From Burkholderiales bacterium (lineage in GTDB: Bacteria; Pseudomonadota; Gammaproteobacteria; Burkholderiales; Burkholderiaceae): a DNA stretch of 64,000 bases. This document shows, piece after piece, positions 37,548 through 45,363 of the stretch. The stretch's first letter is position 1. The number at the start of each line of letters is the position of its first letter. A program made the position numbers and the translations under genes. The notes beneath the pieces were generated by a model that was given only the letters and a program-made list of their open reading frames with translations, did no database searches and was not told the DNA's origin. Location: positions 1-64,000 of the forward strand of contig JAMFSK010000024.1 in the NCBI GenBank assembly GCA_026225235.1, read 5' to 3'.

Positions 37548-37569
37548 GGGGACGCCACGGTGCGTCCCC
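37548..37569. promoter_or_regulatory. Perfect palindrome in the leader of the activator gene
   Basis: GGGGACGC (37548-37555) and GCGTCCCC (37562-37569) form an 8-bp perfect stem with a six-base loop. It lies 23 bases upstream of the activator ATG and could be an operator or an mRNA structure. Confidence 0.55.
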
Positions 37570-37697
37570 CTACACGGCCCCAAACATAGGCGATGCGCCT
37601 GCGACGCGCAATGCTCCGCAACCATCGCTTGTCGAACGCTTTGACGGTAATCGCAACGGCCGCCTGGTCGGCCGCGCCGCGACCCGGGAGAGTGCGC

Positions 37698-37713
37698 TCG
37701 TTCATTTGATCAA
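37698..37713. promoter_or_regulatory. Upstream activator site 1 for the phenol operon
   Basis: TCGTTCATTTGATCAA matches the XylR/DmpR-type site TTGATCAATTGATCAA at 12 of 16 positions. Its centre is 42 bp (four helical turns) from site 2 and about 200 bp upstream of the predicted transcription start. Confidence 0.7.
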
Positions 37714-37739
37714 GTCCCCTCGCGCCCTGCCCTGCCTCT

Positions 37740-37755
37740 TTGATCATTTGATCGA
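37740..37755. promoter_or_regulatory. Upstream activator site 2 for the phenol operon
   Basis: TTGATCATTTGATCGA matches the XylR/DmpR site at 14 of 16 positions. Its centre is about 158 bp upstream of the predicted start, within the range used by XylR and DmpR. Confidence 0.8.
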
Positions 37756-37878
37756 GTGCGGCCAGGTCGATCCGGCTTTGCCCGTTTGCTGCTGCGCGCC
37801 ACGCCAGACCATCAGACGGTTTCGCAGAGGGGATCGGCCGATTGGCGCAACGCCACATTCCCCGCGAAGCCCCGCGAT

Positions 37879-37894
37879 TGGCACGCCGGCTGCA
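37879..37894 (+). promoter_or_regulatory. Sigma-54 (-24/-12) promoter of the phenol hydroxylase operon
   Basis: TGGCACGCCGGCTGCA matches the consensus TGGCACGNNNNTTGCA at every fixed position but one, with GG and GC the correct distance apart. Transcription should begin near 37905, about 62 bases before dmpK. Confidence 0.88.
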
Positions 37895-37966
37895 TATAGG
37901 TAGCACTCGCCGCGGCGATTGATCAAAACATACAAGGCAGCACGAGCTGCCGCCTCCGGAGACACC

Positions 37967-38287
37967 ATGCAAGCCCCGATCTTGCCGTCCGATTCGCTAT
38001 CGCCCGAGCCTCCCCCCCAATGCGTGCCGCCTCACAAGTCTGCCGCTCGCGCCTTTAACGTCGACCAATGCTTCGTGCGCTTTCGAGCGCTGCTCGACAA
38101 CGGCTTTGTCGAATTCGACTTCGCAATCGGCGACCCCTCGCTGAACGTCGAACTCGTGATGCCCAAGGCCGACTACGAATCGTTCTGCGCGCTGAATCAC
38201 GCCATCCCCCTGGACCTTGAAGAAGGCGCGGCGCTCGACCTCGAACAACTGAAATGGCGCTTCGGCCAGCCCGGCCTGTCCGAGTGA
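37967..38287 (+). CDS. dmpK: Phenol hydroxylase assembly subunit (P0, DmpK type)
   Basis: Small protein of 106 residues. The core CFVRFRALLDNGFVEFDFAI followed by PSLNVELVMPKADYESFC and KWRFGQPGL matches DmpK/PhK. DmpK is needed to load iron or assemble the oxygenase but not for turnover. ATG 37967 has CCGGAGACACC immediately upstream. The longer open frame (TTG/ATG further up) overlaps the promoter leader. First gene of the sigma-54-driven operon. Confidence 0.9.
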   Translation: MQAPILPSDSLSPEPPPQCVPPHKSAARAFNVDQCFVRFRALLDNGFVEFDFAIGDPSLNVELVMPKADYESFCALNHAIPLDLEEGAALDLEQLKWRFGQPGLSE

Positions 38288-38320
38288 CCTGAAAAGAACA
38301 ACGCCCCCGGAGACACATCC

Positions 38321-39379
38321 ATGCAAATCGATATTAAGACCTCGTCCGTCCAGCAAATCCGCCAGACGTTCTCCCATATCGCGCGCCGGCTCGGTGCGGA
38401 CAAGGCCGCTTCGCGCTACCAGGAAGCGACGCTTGAACTCCAGCCCGAGGTCAATTTCCACTACCGACCGCTCTGGGAACCGGATTTCGAACTCTACGAC
38501 AAGGGACGTACCGCAATTCGTATGGCCGACTGGTATGCGTTCAAGGACCCCCGCCAGTACTACTACGGCACCTACACCATCACGCGCGCCCGACAGCAGG
38601 ACGCGATGGAGAAGAGCCTGGAGTTCGTCGTGAAGCGGGGTTTGCTTGCGGACCTGCCCGACGAGGCGAAGACAAAAATCGCCCATTTCATGGTGCCGCT
38701 GCGACATGCCGAGTGGGGCGCCAATACCAACAACTGTTTCATCACCGGATACGGTTGGGGCACGGCCATCACGCAAGCGACCATGTTCCACAGCATGGAC
38801 CGGTTGGGGCTCGCGCAGTATCTGTCGCGTATCGGCTTAGTGCTCGACGGCAACCAGGGCAGCTCACTAACCGAGGGCAAGCGACGCTGGCTGGACGAAC
38901 CCGCCTGGCAGGGCCTGCGCCACACCCTTGAAGACCTGATGGTCGTGCGTGACTGGTTCGAAACGCTGGTCGTCCAGAACCTCGTCATCGACGGACTGCT
39001 CTATCCCCTTGTCTATCGCCACGTCGACCGCGCCTTCACGCAACAGTACGGGCCAGGGCTTGGCATGCTCAACGAGTTTGCCATCACGTGGTTCGACGAA
39101 TCGAGCCGCTGGGTCGATGCCACCATCAAGACCGCTGCCGCCGAATCCGAAGCCAACGCCACCCTGCTGAATCAATGGATTTCAACATGGCGGCCTCGCG
39201 TGCTTGAGGCGCTGAAGCCGCTTGCGATCGAAGCGCTCGGGGTCGGTCCGGCCGCCGACGCGCTGCAAGAGATCGAACAAGGATTGACGGCCCGGCTCGC
39301 GAAACTCGGCCTGGAGGTCTCGTCATCCAATCTCGCCGAGGCAACGAGTGCAGGCTACACCGAGGTGACCCATGGCTGA
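38321..39379 (+). CDS. dmpL: Phenol hydroxylase beta subunit (P1, DmpL type)
   Basis: Structural partner (352 residues) of the alpha subunit in the (alpha-beta-gamma)2 oxygenase. It has the four-helix ferritin-like fold of bacterial multicomponent monooxygenases but lacks the diiron carboxylate ligands. Typical segments are FHYRPLWEPDFELYDKGRT in part, NNCFITGYGWGTAITQATMF and VDRAFTQQYGPGLGMLNEFA. Its ATG follows CCGGAGACACATCC, nearly the same leader as dmpK. The end overlaps dmpM by eight bases. Confidence 0.93.
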   Translation: MQIDIKTSSVQQIRQTFSHIARRLGADKAASRYQEATLELQPEVNFHYRPLWEPDFELYDKGRTAIRMADWYAFKDPRQYYYGTYTITRARQQDAMEKSLEFVVKRGLLADLPDEAKTKIAHFMVPLRHAEWGANTNNCFITGYGWGTAITQATMFHSMDRLGLAQYLSRIGLVLDGNQGSSLTEGKRRWLDEPAWQGLRHTLEDLMVVRDWFETLVVQNLVIDGLLYPLVYRHVDRAFTQQYGPGLGMLNEFAITWFDESSRWVDATIKTAAAESEANATLLNQWISTWRPRVLEALKPLAIEALGVGPAADALQEIEQGLTARLAKLGLEVSSSNLAEATSAGYTEVTHG

Positions 39380-39644
39380 CTCCGTTTTCATCGCCTTCCA
39401 GACAAATGACGACTCGCGACCGATCATCGAAGCCATCGAGGAAGACAACCCCCACGCCGTCGTTCATGCGTTCCCGGCGATGGTCAAGATCGACGCGGTC
39501 GGGCGTCTGGTGATTCGGCGCGAATCGATCGAGGCGCGCATCGGTCGCGACTACGACTTGCGCGAGCTGCAAATCAACATGATCTCCCTCGGCGGGAATA
39601 TCGAAGAGACCGACGACGAATTCATCCTCCAATGGAAAGCCTGA
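39372..39644 (+). CDS. dmpM: Phenol hydroxylase regulatory/coupling protein (P2, DmpM type)
   Basis: Cofactorless effector protein (90 residues) that binds the oxygenase and couples NADH use to hydroxylation (MmoB/DmpM family). Family features are SVFIAFQTNDDSRPIIEAIE, PAMVKIDAVGRLVIRRESIE and the C-terminal GGNIEETDDEFILQWKA. It overlaps dmpL by eight bases and is followed by dmpN after 36 bases. Confidence 0.93.
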   Translation: MADSVFIAFQTNDDSRPIIEAIEEDNPHAVVHAFPAMVKIDAVGRLVIRRESIEARIGRDYDLRELQINMISLGGNIEETDDEFILQWKA

Positions 39645-39680
39645 AATGAACAGCCCGAAACCCGGACAGGAGACATCACA

Positions 39681-41273
39681 ATGAGCTCGAGCAGCCCCAC
39701 GCCGAAAAAACTCAGCATCAAGGATAACTACGCGATGCTGACCCGTGGCCTTGCCTGGGATACGACCTATCAGCCGATGGACAAAGTGTTTCCCTACGAC
39801 GCATTCGAAGGGATCAAGGTCCACGACTGGGACAAATGGGAAGACCCGTTTCGCTTGACGATGGACGCCTACTGGAAATATCAGGGCGAGAAAGAGCGCA
39901 AGCTCTACGCGATCATCGACGCCTTCCAGCAGAACAACGGGCAGTTCAACGTGACCGATCCGCGTTATATCAACGCGCTGAAGTTGTTCCTGACCGGAGT
40001 GAGTCCGCTCGAATACGCCGCACATCGAGGCTTCGCCCTAGCGGGACGCAACTTTCGCGGAGCCGGTGCCCGGGTTGCCTGCCAGATGCAGGCGATCGAC
40101 GAATTGCGGCACGCGCAGACGCAGATCCATACGATCAGCCACTACAACAAGTATTTCAACGGCTTCCACGACTTCAAGCATATGCACGATCGGGTTTGGT
40201 ACCTGTCGGTGCCCAAGTCGTATTTCGAGGACGCGATGACGGCGGGACCGTTCGAGTTCGTCACGGCGATCTCATTCTCGTTCGAATATGTACTGACCAA
40301 CCTGCTGTTTATGCCCTTCATGTCGGGCGCAGCCTTCAACGGCGACATGGCGACCGTGACGTTCGGCTTCTCCGCGCAGTCAGACGAGTCGCGACATATG
40401 ACGCTCGGGCTTGAAGTCGTCAAATTTCTGCTCGAGCAAGATCCCGGCAATGTGCCGATCATCCAGAAGTGGGTCGACAAATGGTTCTGGCGTGGCTACC
40501 GCCTGTTGACCCTGGTCGCGATGATGATGGACTACATGCTGCCCAAGCGAATCATGTCGTGGCAAGAAGCTTGGGAAACCTACTTCGAACAGAACGGCGG
40601 GGCGCTGTTTCACGATCTCGAGCGTTACGGTATTCGCCTGCCGAAATACCACGACGTCGCAACTAAAGAGAAAGACCGTATCTCGCATGAAGCGTGGGGC
40701 ATCTTCTACAACTACACACATGCTGCAGCGATGCACACGTGGATTCCGTCAGACGATGAGCTCAAGTGGCTCGGCGACAAATATCCGAAGACCTTCGACA
40801 AACTCTACCGCCCGCGTTTGGAGTACTGGCGCGCTCAACAGCAAGAGGGCAAACGCTTCTACAACCCGACCCTGCCGATGTTGTGTCAGCTCTGCCAGAT
40901 CCCGATGGCCTTCACGGAGCCCGACGACCCGACCAAGATCTGCTATCGCGAGAGCGATTACCTCGGCAACAAGTACCACTTTTGTTCCGACGGCTGCAAA
41001 GACATCTTCGACAACGAGCCCGAGAAGTACGTGCAGTCGTGGTTGCCTGTGCATCAGATCTATCAGGGTAACTGCTTCGAGTCCGATGCCAATCCGGCCT
41101 CGCCGGATTTCGATCCGCTCGCCGAAGTGATGCGGTACTACCACATCAATGTCGGGCAGGACGGTCACGAGTTTGAGGACTCACCCGATCGCAAGAACTG
41201 GTTGCGATGGACGGGTAAGCCGAGCCATGGCGGTCAGGGCACCACCGAAACGTCTACCGGCAATGCCGCTTGA
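39681..41273 (+). CDS. dmpN: Phenol hydroxylase alpha (large catalytic) subunit (P3, DmpN type)
   Basis: Carries the diiron centre that hydroxylates phenol to catechol. The product is 530 residues. Carboxylate and histidine ligands are readable as Glu111 (SPLEYAAH), Glu141 and His144 (IDELRHAQ), Glu202 (SFEYVLT), Glu236 and His239 (SDESRHMT). The C-terminal region has a YHS-type cysteine cluster (Cys402, Cys405, Cys435, Cys439), usual for this subunit. All ligands are intact, so it should be active. A GGAG ribosome-binding site lies at 39669-39672. Confidence 0.95.
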   Translation: MSSSSPTPKKLSIKDNYAMLTRGLAWDTTYQPMDKVFPYDAFEGIKVHDWDKWEDPFRLTMDAYWKYQGEKERKLYAIIDAFQQNNGQFNVTDPRYINALKLFLTGVSPLEYAAHRGFALAGRNFRGAGARVACQMQAIDELRHAQTQIHTISHYNKYFNGFHDFKHMHDRVWYLSVPKSYFEDAMTAGPFEFVTAISFSFEYVLTNLLFMPFMSGAAFNGDMATVTFGFSAQSDESRHMTLGLEVVKFLLEQDPGNVPIIQKWVDKWFWRGYRLLTLVAMMMDYMLPKRIMSWQEAWETYFEQNGGALFHDLERYGIRLPKYHDVATKEKDRISHEAWGIFYNYTHAAAMHTWIPSDDELKWLGDKYPKTFDKLYRPRLEYWRAQQQEGKRFYNPTLPMLCQLCQIPMAFTEPDDPTKICYRESDYLGNKYHFCSDGCKDIFDNEPEKYVQSWLPVHQIYQGNCFESDANPASPDFDPLAEVMRYYHINVGQDGHEFEDSPDRKNWLRWTGKPSHGGQGTTETSTGNAA

Positions 41274-41300
41274 GACGCAGCCTTCAACAAGGAGACGTTC

Positions 41301-41663
41301 ATGACTGTCGTTGCACTCAACAATCCCTATCGTGGCGAGGTTCGCGACCGTGAAGAAAACTTTCACGGTCAGCGCCTGTTGTTCATTGGCTGGGAAGACC
41401 ATCTGATGTTTTGCGCTCCCCATTGCATTCCGGTTGGCTCCGAGACCCCCTTCAGCGTGCTCGCCACCCAGATCTTGCCCGGCATCTACGGTCAGCATCC
41501 CGACTGGGCAAGGGTCGAGATCGACAAGATCGAATGGTTTCGATCCGGAGAGCGCTTCACACCAAAGTTCGATGCGACGCTTGCCGAAAACGGTATCGGT
41601 CACAAGGGACTGGTCCGCTTTCGCACCCCGGGTCTGACCGGTATCAACGGCTCGTTCAGTTAG
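41301..41663 (+). CDS. dmpO: Phenol hydroxylase gamma subunit (P4, DmpO type)
   Basis: Small third subunit (120 residues) of the oxygenase, essential for activity in Pseudomonas relatives. Family features are MTVVALNNPYRGEVRDREEN, FIGWEDHLMFCAPHC and LPGIYGQHPDWARVEIDKIEW. It lies 27 bases after dmpN with an AAGGAG ribosome-binding site and 36 bases before dmpP. Confidence 0.93.
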   Translation: MTVVALNNPYRGEVRDREENFHGQRLLFIGWEDHLMFCAPHCIPVGSETPFSVLATQILPGIYGQHPDWARVEIDKIEWFRSGERFTPKFDATLAENGIGHKGLVRFRTPGLTGINGSFS

Positions 41664-41699
41664 AACGGCGCGTCAAACGACAAGTGAGGGATGTAGTCC

Positions 41700-42764
41700 A
41701 TGAGCTATCAACTGACCATCGAGCCAATCGGACATACGATCGAGATCGGCGATGAGCAGACCATCCTCGACGCATGCATGCGCGCCGGTGTCTGGCTTCC
41801 GCACGCCTGCTGCCATGGCCTGTGCGCGACCTGCAAGGTCCAGGTACTCGATGGCGAAGTCGAACACGGCAATGCTTCGCCCTTCGCGTTGATGGATTTC
41901 GAACGCGACGAGCGCAAGTGTCTGGCCTGCTGCGCGACTGCCCAGTCGGATATCACGATCGAGGCCGATATCGACGAAGATCTTGACGCTCGACATTTCC
42001 CGGTGCGCGATCATGTGGGTCGGGTGACCGAGGTGGTCGACCTGACGCCGACGATCAAGGGGATTTTTGTCGAACTCGACGGGGATGGCATCGCGTTTCA
42101 AGCGGGGCAGTATGTCAATGTCGAGATCCCCGGCGAGGCGACGGCGCGAGCGTTTTCGCTGGCAGGGACGCCGGGCTCGACGAACCGTATCGAGTTGAAC
42201 GTCCGGCGCGTGCCGGGCGGCAAGGGCACTGGCTTTCTGCACGATATGCTCAAGCCGGGCCATGCACTGCGCTTCAGTGGGCCGTTCGGACGTTTTTTTG
42301 TGCGCAAGTCCGACCCGCAGCCCGTGATCTTTATCGCAGGCGGATCGGGGCTATCGAGCCCGAAGTCGATGTTGAGCGACCTGCTTGAGGAGGGGGACTC
42401 GCGCTCGATCATCCTGGTCTATGGCGCGCGCAATCGCGACGAGCTTTATTACCATGAGTTCTTTCTTGATCTTGCCGAGCGACATCCAAACTTCAGCTAT
42501 GTGCCCGCCTTGTCGCACGAACCTGAGGGAACCGCCTGGCAAGGTCACCGCGGCTTCGTGCATGAGGCCGCGAAGGCACACTTCGGCAATGACTTTCGCG
42601 GTCACAAGGCCTACCTGTGCGGTCCACCGGTCATGATCGAGGCAGCGATCCGGACGTTGATGCAGGGCCAGTTGTTCGAGCGCGATATCTATACCGAGAA
42701 ATTCCTGACGGGCGCGAACGGATCGGAGGCTCTGGCGAAGAGTCCATTGTTCAGATCGCTTTGA
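41700..42764 (+). CDS. dmpP: Phenol hydroxylase reductase (P5, DmpP type)
   Basis: Passes electrons from NADH to the diiron oxygenase. The 354-residue product has an N-terminal plant-type [2Fe-2S] ferredoxin (Cys37, Cys42, Cys45 in ACCHGLCATCK, plus Cys77 in LACCAT), an FAD-binding motif RAFSLAG, and an NAD-binding segment GGSGLSSPKSML with a C-terminal YLCGPPVMIEAAI. It closes the operon; catechol-cleaving genes that often follow (dmpQ, dmpB) are absent. Confidence 0.95.
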   Translation: MSYQLTIEPIGHTIEIGDEQTILDACMRAGVWLPHACCHGLCATCKVQVLDGEVEHGNASPFALMDFERDERKCLACCATAQSDITIEADIDEDLDARHFPVRDHVGRVTEVVDLTPTIKGIFVELDGDGIAFQAGQYVNVEIPGEATARAFSLAGTPGSTNRIELNVRRVPGGKGTGFLHDMLKPGHALRFSGPFGRFFVRKSDPQPVIFIAGGSGLSSPKSMLSDLLEEGDSRSIILVYGARNRDELYYHEFFLDLAERHPNFSYVPALSHEPEGTAWQGHRGFVHEAAKAHFGNDFRGHKAYLCGPPVMIEAAIRTLMQGQLFERDIYTEKFLTGANGSEALAKSPLFRSL

Positions 42765-42810
42765 GAGATTTCATCAAGAAGCGGACTTAAAACCCGCTCG
42801 ATACGCGCTT

Positions 42811-42839
42811 TTGATTTAGCGTATTGCCGAATTTATTAA
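42811..42839 (+). promoter_or_regulatory. Sigma-70-like promoter upstream of the 42917 gene
   Basis: TTGATT (42811-42816), a 17-base spacer and TATTAA (42834-42839), in an AT-rich gap after dmpP. Transcription from here would give the next gene a leader of about 70 bases, independent of the phenol promoter. Confidence 0.55.
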
Positions 42840-42916
42840 TGCTTTACAGAAAGTCGGATATTTTCTCTAGCCATTATGTCGCAGTTTCGTACTGCATGTT
42901 TTGCTGGAGATTTATC

Positions 42917-43288
42917 ATGTTCGAGATGGGCAAGGATTACGCCCGTGAATATATTCACGTGGTGTGCGGTGGCAATAAACAGGCTTTTTTGCCGACCAAG
43001 CAGGGACGAGTGGTCGCGGCTTGCCTGCGACAGGACCTCAACCCGCAAGCGCCGGAGGTTGTGCTCTGCAACAGCACCGCCTCGGCCCGAGCGGCCGGGC
43101 GGACCTTGTCCAAACAGGAGGGGAAAATCCCCGTCTTCATTGAACAGGGTGCGGGCAAGCTGCGCTTTGTCGGCGAATATTCCGTCGCCGAATCTTTTAC
43201 GACGCCGCTGGACTGCGCGCCTTATGCTAAAGACAGCAGTTTCAGGCCTCAGCAGATTTCTCGCGTGATTAAACTCAAGCGTAGTTGA
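42917..43288 (+). CDS. Unrecognised 123-residue protein, possibly SRA/PUA-like
   Basis: I do not recognise the family with confidence. ATG 42917 has TGGAGA eight bases upstream and the gene has its own promoter-like and terminator sequences, so it looks genuine. It starts MFEMGKDYAREYIHVVCGGN and has a central KIPVFIEQGAGKLRFVGEYS and a basic end. The order GGN, then a Lys/Arg-rich strand, then RFVGEY resembles the SRA/YDG-like domain that precedes HNH nucleases in some restriction-type proteins. Here there is no nuclease, and the likeness is weak. The protein has no signal or membrane segment. Confidence 0.6.
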   Translation: MFEMGKDYAREYIHVVCGGNKQAFLPTKQGRVVAACLRQDLNPQAPEVVLCNSTASARAAGRTLSKQEGKIPVFIEQGAGKLRFVGEYSVAESFTTPLDCAPYAKDSSFRPQQISRVIKLKRS

Positions 43289-43341
43289 TTCCTCGCGTGC
43301 GACGCGCGCACGAAATCTGAAGAAGCGCAGCACGTGTAATT

Positions 43342-43380
43342 AAAAAGCTCTGTAACGCTAAACGCGCTACAGAGCTTTTT
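43342..43380. terminator. Intrinsic terminator after the 42917 gene
   Basis: AAAAAGCTCTGTA (43342-43354) and TACAGAGCTTTTT (43368-43380) form a perfect 13-bp stem with T5 on both strands. It ends transcription from the phenol side and probably also works in reverse. Confidence 0.9.
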
Positions 43381-43710
43381 CACTTTTGCGGCAACACAAT
43401 GAAAACGGGCCGATTTCGCTCGGCAGCTAGTAGGCGTGTCGTCCACGACTTGGAGCGACGGATGCCAGGCTCCATCCCAGTAAGTCCCGGCAGTTTCGCG
43501 GAAACGGTAAGCCTCGTCGGGCCGCAAAAGGAGCAGCCAGAGGACTCGGCCTCGGTACCTACCAAGAGGAGTTTCCGGCCGAGGTTGTGCCGTTTTTGGG
43601 CTACGCTCGTTGTCAATCATGCTTCGATCTGCAAGTGCGCTGCGGTCGGAAAGGCAAGTAGACCCGGATTGGCGGAGGGTGTCGGCAGCGCATCTCTGCG
43701 CCCAAAAAGC
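43381..43710. other. Gene-free stretch before tRNA-Thr
   Basis: Stretch of 330 bases. A minus-strand frame (43620 down to 43249) contains a protein-like segment (RPDEAYRFRETAGTYWDGA) but no ribosome-binding site, and it runs through the terminator at 43342-43380, so I do not call it. It may be a remnant. No direct repeat of the tRNA 3' end or integrase is visible. Confidence 0.45.
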
Positions 43711-43748
43711 AAAAGCCCCGTGGCAGCAAGCGCTGCCACGGGGCTTTT
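43711..43748 (-). terminator. Terminator of the tRNA-Thr gene
   Basis: A 17-bp perfect stem, 43711-43727 with 43732-43748, around a four-base loop. On the minus strand it ends in TTTTGCTTTTT, and on the plus strand in T6. It lies 17 bases past the tRNA 3' end. Confidence 0.9.
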
Positions 43749-43765
43749 TTGATCCATCACAAAAC

Positions 43766-43841
<76 letters not shown>

Positions 43842-43859
43842 GAAGCACGGAATTCTACT

Positions 43860-44501
43860 TCATTTGATGATCTTGAGGTGGCCGCGGCCGCCTTTGTTTG
43901 GTGAGTCGTCAGGCGAATCGTCGCCAGACTTCACCGTCACACTTTCAGCGTCGCCGCTCGGCGGAGGCGGTGCACCCCCATCGCTGCCGGATACCGCCGT
44001 CCACCGATCGTCCGATCCGGCGCTACCCAGCGAGGGCACCAGCGACGGCGCAGAACTCACGCCGCCCGAGCCGGGCATCCCCGCGACGTTACCGCCGCGA
44101 CCACCATCATCGAGTCGCTCGAGCTCGCCCGTCTGCGCAGACAATTCATCGTCTCCGCCCATGGAATCGTCGTCATCGTCGACGCGCTGCTCTTCGACCG
44201 GGAAGGCCATGCCCTGGCCGTTCTCGCGCGCATAAATCGCGAGAACGTTGGAGATCTGCACCTCGATATGATGCGACTTCCCCGAAAATCGGGCGTTGAA
44301 GTCGATCCACTCATTGCCCATCTTGAGCCCGCTGGTCGCGTCGAAGCTGATGTTCAACACGATCTCGCCGTCTCGCACGAATTCGCGCGGTACGCGGGTG
44401 CGGTCATCTACGCGCACGGCGAGGTGCGGCGTATAGCCGTTGTCGGTGCACCATTCGTACAGCGCACGCAACAAATACGGCTTGGTCGGTGTTTCTGCCA
44501 T
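43860..44501 (-). CDS. sspB: ClpXP specificity-enhancing factor SspB
   Basis: Binds the ssrA tag and delivers tagged proteins to ClpXP. The 213-residue product has the SspB substrate-binding fold in its first half (KPYLLRALYEWCTDNGYTPH, WIDFNARFSGKSHHIEVQIS). A long, acidic, Gly/Ser/Pro-rich linker follows. The last residues GRGHLKIIK are the ClpX-docking tail (E. coli ends in LRVVK). ATG 44501 starts MAETPTKPYL with AAGGA upstream; an in-frame ATG at 44507 is possible. It follows sspA on the same strand. Confidence 0.93.
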   Translation of the reverse strand: MAETPTKPYLLRALYEWCTDNGYTPHLAVRVDDRTRVPREFVRDGEIVLNISFDATSGLKMGNEWIDFNARFSGKSHHIEVQISNVLAIYARENGQGMAFPVEEQRVDDDDDSMGGDDELSAQTGELERLDDGGRGGNVAGMPGSGGVSSAPSLVPSLGSAGSDDRWTAVSGSDGGAPPPPSGDAESVTVKSGDDSPDDSPNKGGRGHLKIIK

Positions 44502-44656
44502 TCCCATTCCTTGTCGCCAGTCCAAGCCTGCTTCACCGGTGGTTCGCCACGCACTTGCCCACCCATCCGCGAGATCGCGTTCAGGTTAGGATAAGGCGCG
44601 CACGCCCCAAACGGAAACCCGCAGCGCCCGGGCCGGCAGTCAACACATGCTTTGCG

Positions 44657-45268
44657 TTACCGCCGCATTACCTTTTCCGACGGCGTCAGCGCTTCAATAT
44701 ACGCCGGCCGGCTGAAAATGCGTTCCGCATACTTCATCAGCGGCGCGGCATTCTTCGACAGTTCGATACCGTAGTGATCCAGACGCCACAGCAACGGCGC
44801 GATCGCGACGTCGAGCATCGAGAACTCTTCGCCGAGCATGTACTTGTTCTTCACGAAGATCGGAGCGAGCTGGGTCAGGCGATCACGAATGGCGATACGT
44901 GCTTTTTCGTGGGTCTTCTCCGCAGCCTTACCCTTTTCGTTTTCAAGGGTGCCGACATGCACGAACAGCTCTTTTTCGAAGTTCAGCAGGAACAGCCGCG
45001 CACGCGCGCGCTGAACCGGGTCGGCCGGCATCAGTTGCGGGTGGGGGAAACGCTCGTCGATGTACTCGTTGATGATGTTCGACTCGTACAGGATCAGGTC
45101 CCGTTCGACGAGAATCGGCACTTGGCCATACGGATTCATCACGGCGATGTCTTCGGGCTTGTTGAACAAGTCGACGTCGCGAATTTCGAAATCCATCCCC
45201 TTTTCAAACAACACCAGCCGGCAGCGCTGGGAAAACGGGCAGGTCGTGCCTGAATACAGAACCATCAT
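44657..45268 (-). CDS. sspA: Stringent starvation protein A (GST fold)
   Basis: RNA-polymerase-associated protein with a glutathione-transferase fold but no transferase activity in known relatives; it modulates transcription in stationary phase. The 203-residue product begins MMVLYSGTTCPFSQRCRLVL and contains NPYGQVPILVERDLILYESN, where the cis-proline follows QV. The C-terminal helical domain is typical. Upstream lies cytochrome c1 with a hairpin terminator in the gap, so sspA probably has its own promoter. Confidence 0.93.
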   Translation of the reverse strand: MMVLYSGTTCPFSQRCRLVLFEKGMDFEIRDVDLFNKPEDIAVMNPYGQVPILVERDLILYESNIINEYIDERFPHPQLMPADPVQRARARLFLLNFEKELFVHVGTLENEKGKAAEKTHEKARIAIRDRLTQLAPIFVKNKYMLGEEFSMLDVAIAPLLWRLDHYGIELSKNAAPLMKYAERIFSRPAYIEALTPSEKVMRR

Positions 45269-45286
45269 TTTTTAGTTTCCTCAAAA

Positions 45287-45343
45287 AGCCGAAGGGCTAG
45301 CGATGCGGAGTGCGCCCCTTGGCGCGCTCTTTTTCGCTAGCCC
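45287..45343 (-). terminator. Nested hairpins after petC
   Basis: On the minus strand AGCC-CTTC-GGCT runs into T5 (45298-45287 with the T-run at 45287-45283), an intrinsic terminator for petABC. Just upstream a larger cruciform pairs GGGCTAGCG (45294-45302) with CGCTAGCCC (45335-45343) around an inner GAGTGCGCC/GGCGCGCTC stem. Confidence 0.7.
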
Positions 45344-45363
45344 CACATCAAATCAACGTGATG

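Noticed and set aside
42765-42810. Terminator directly after dmpP
   Set aside because: Only a weak GCGG/CCGC pairing without a T-run; read-through to the 42917 gene cannot be excluded.
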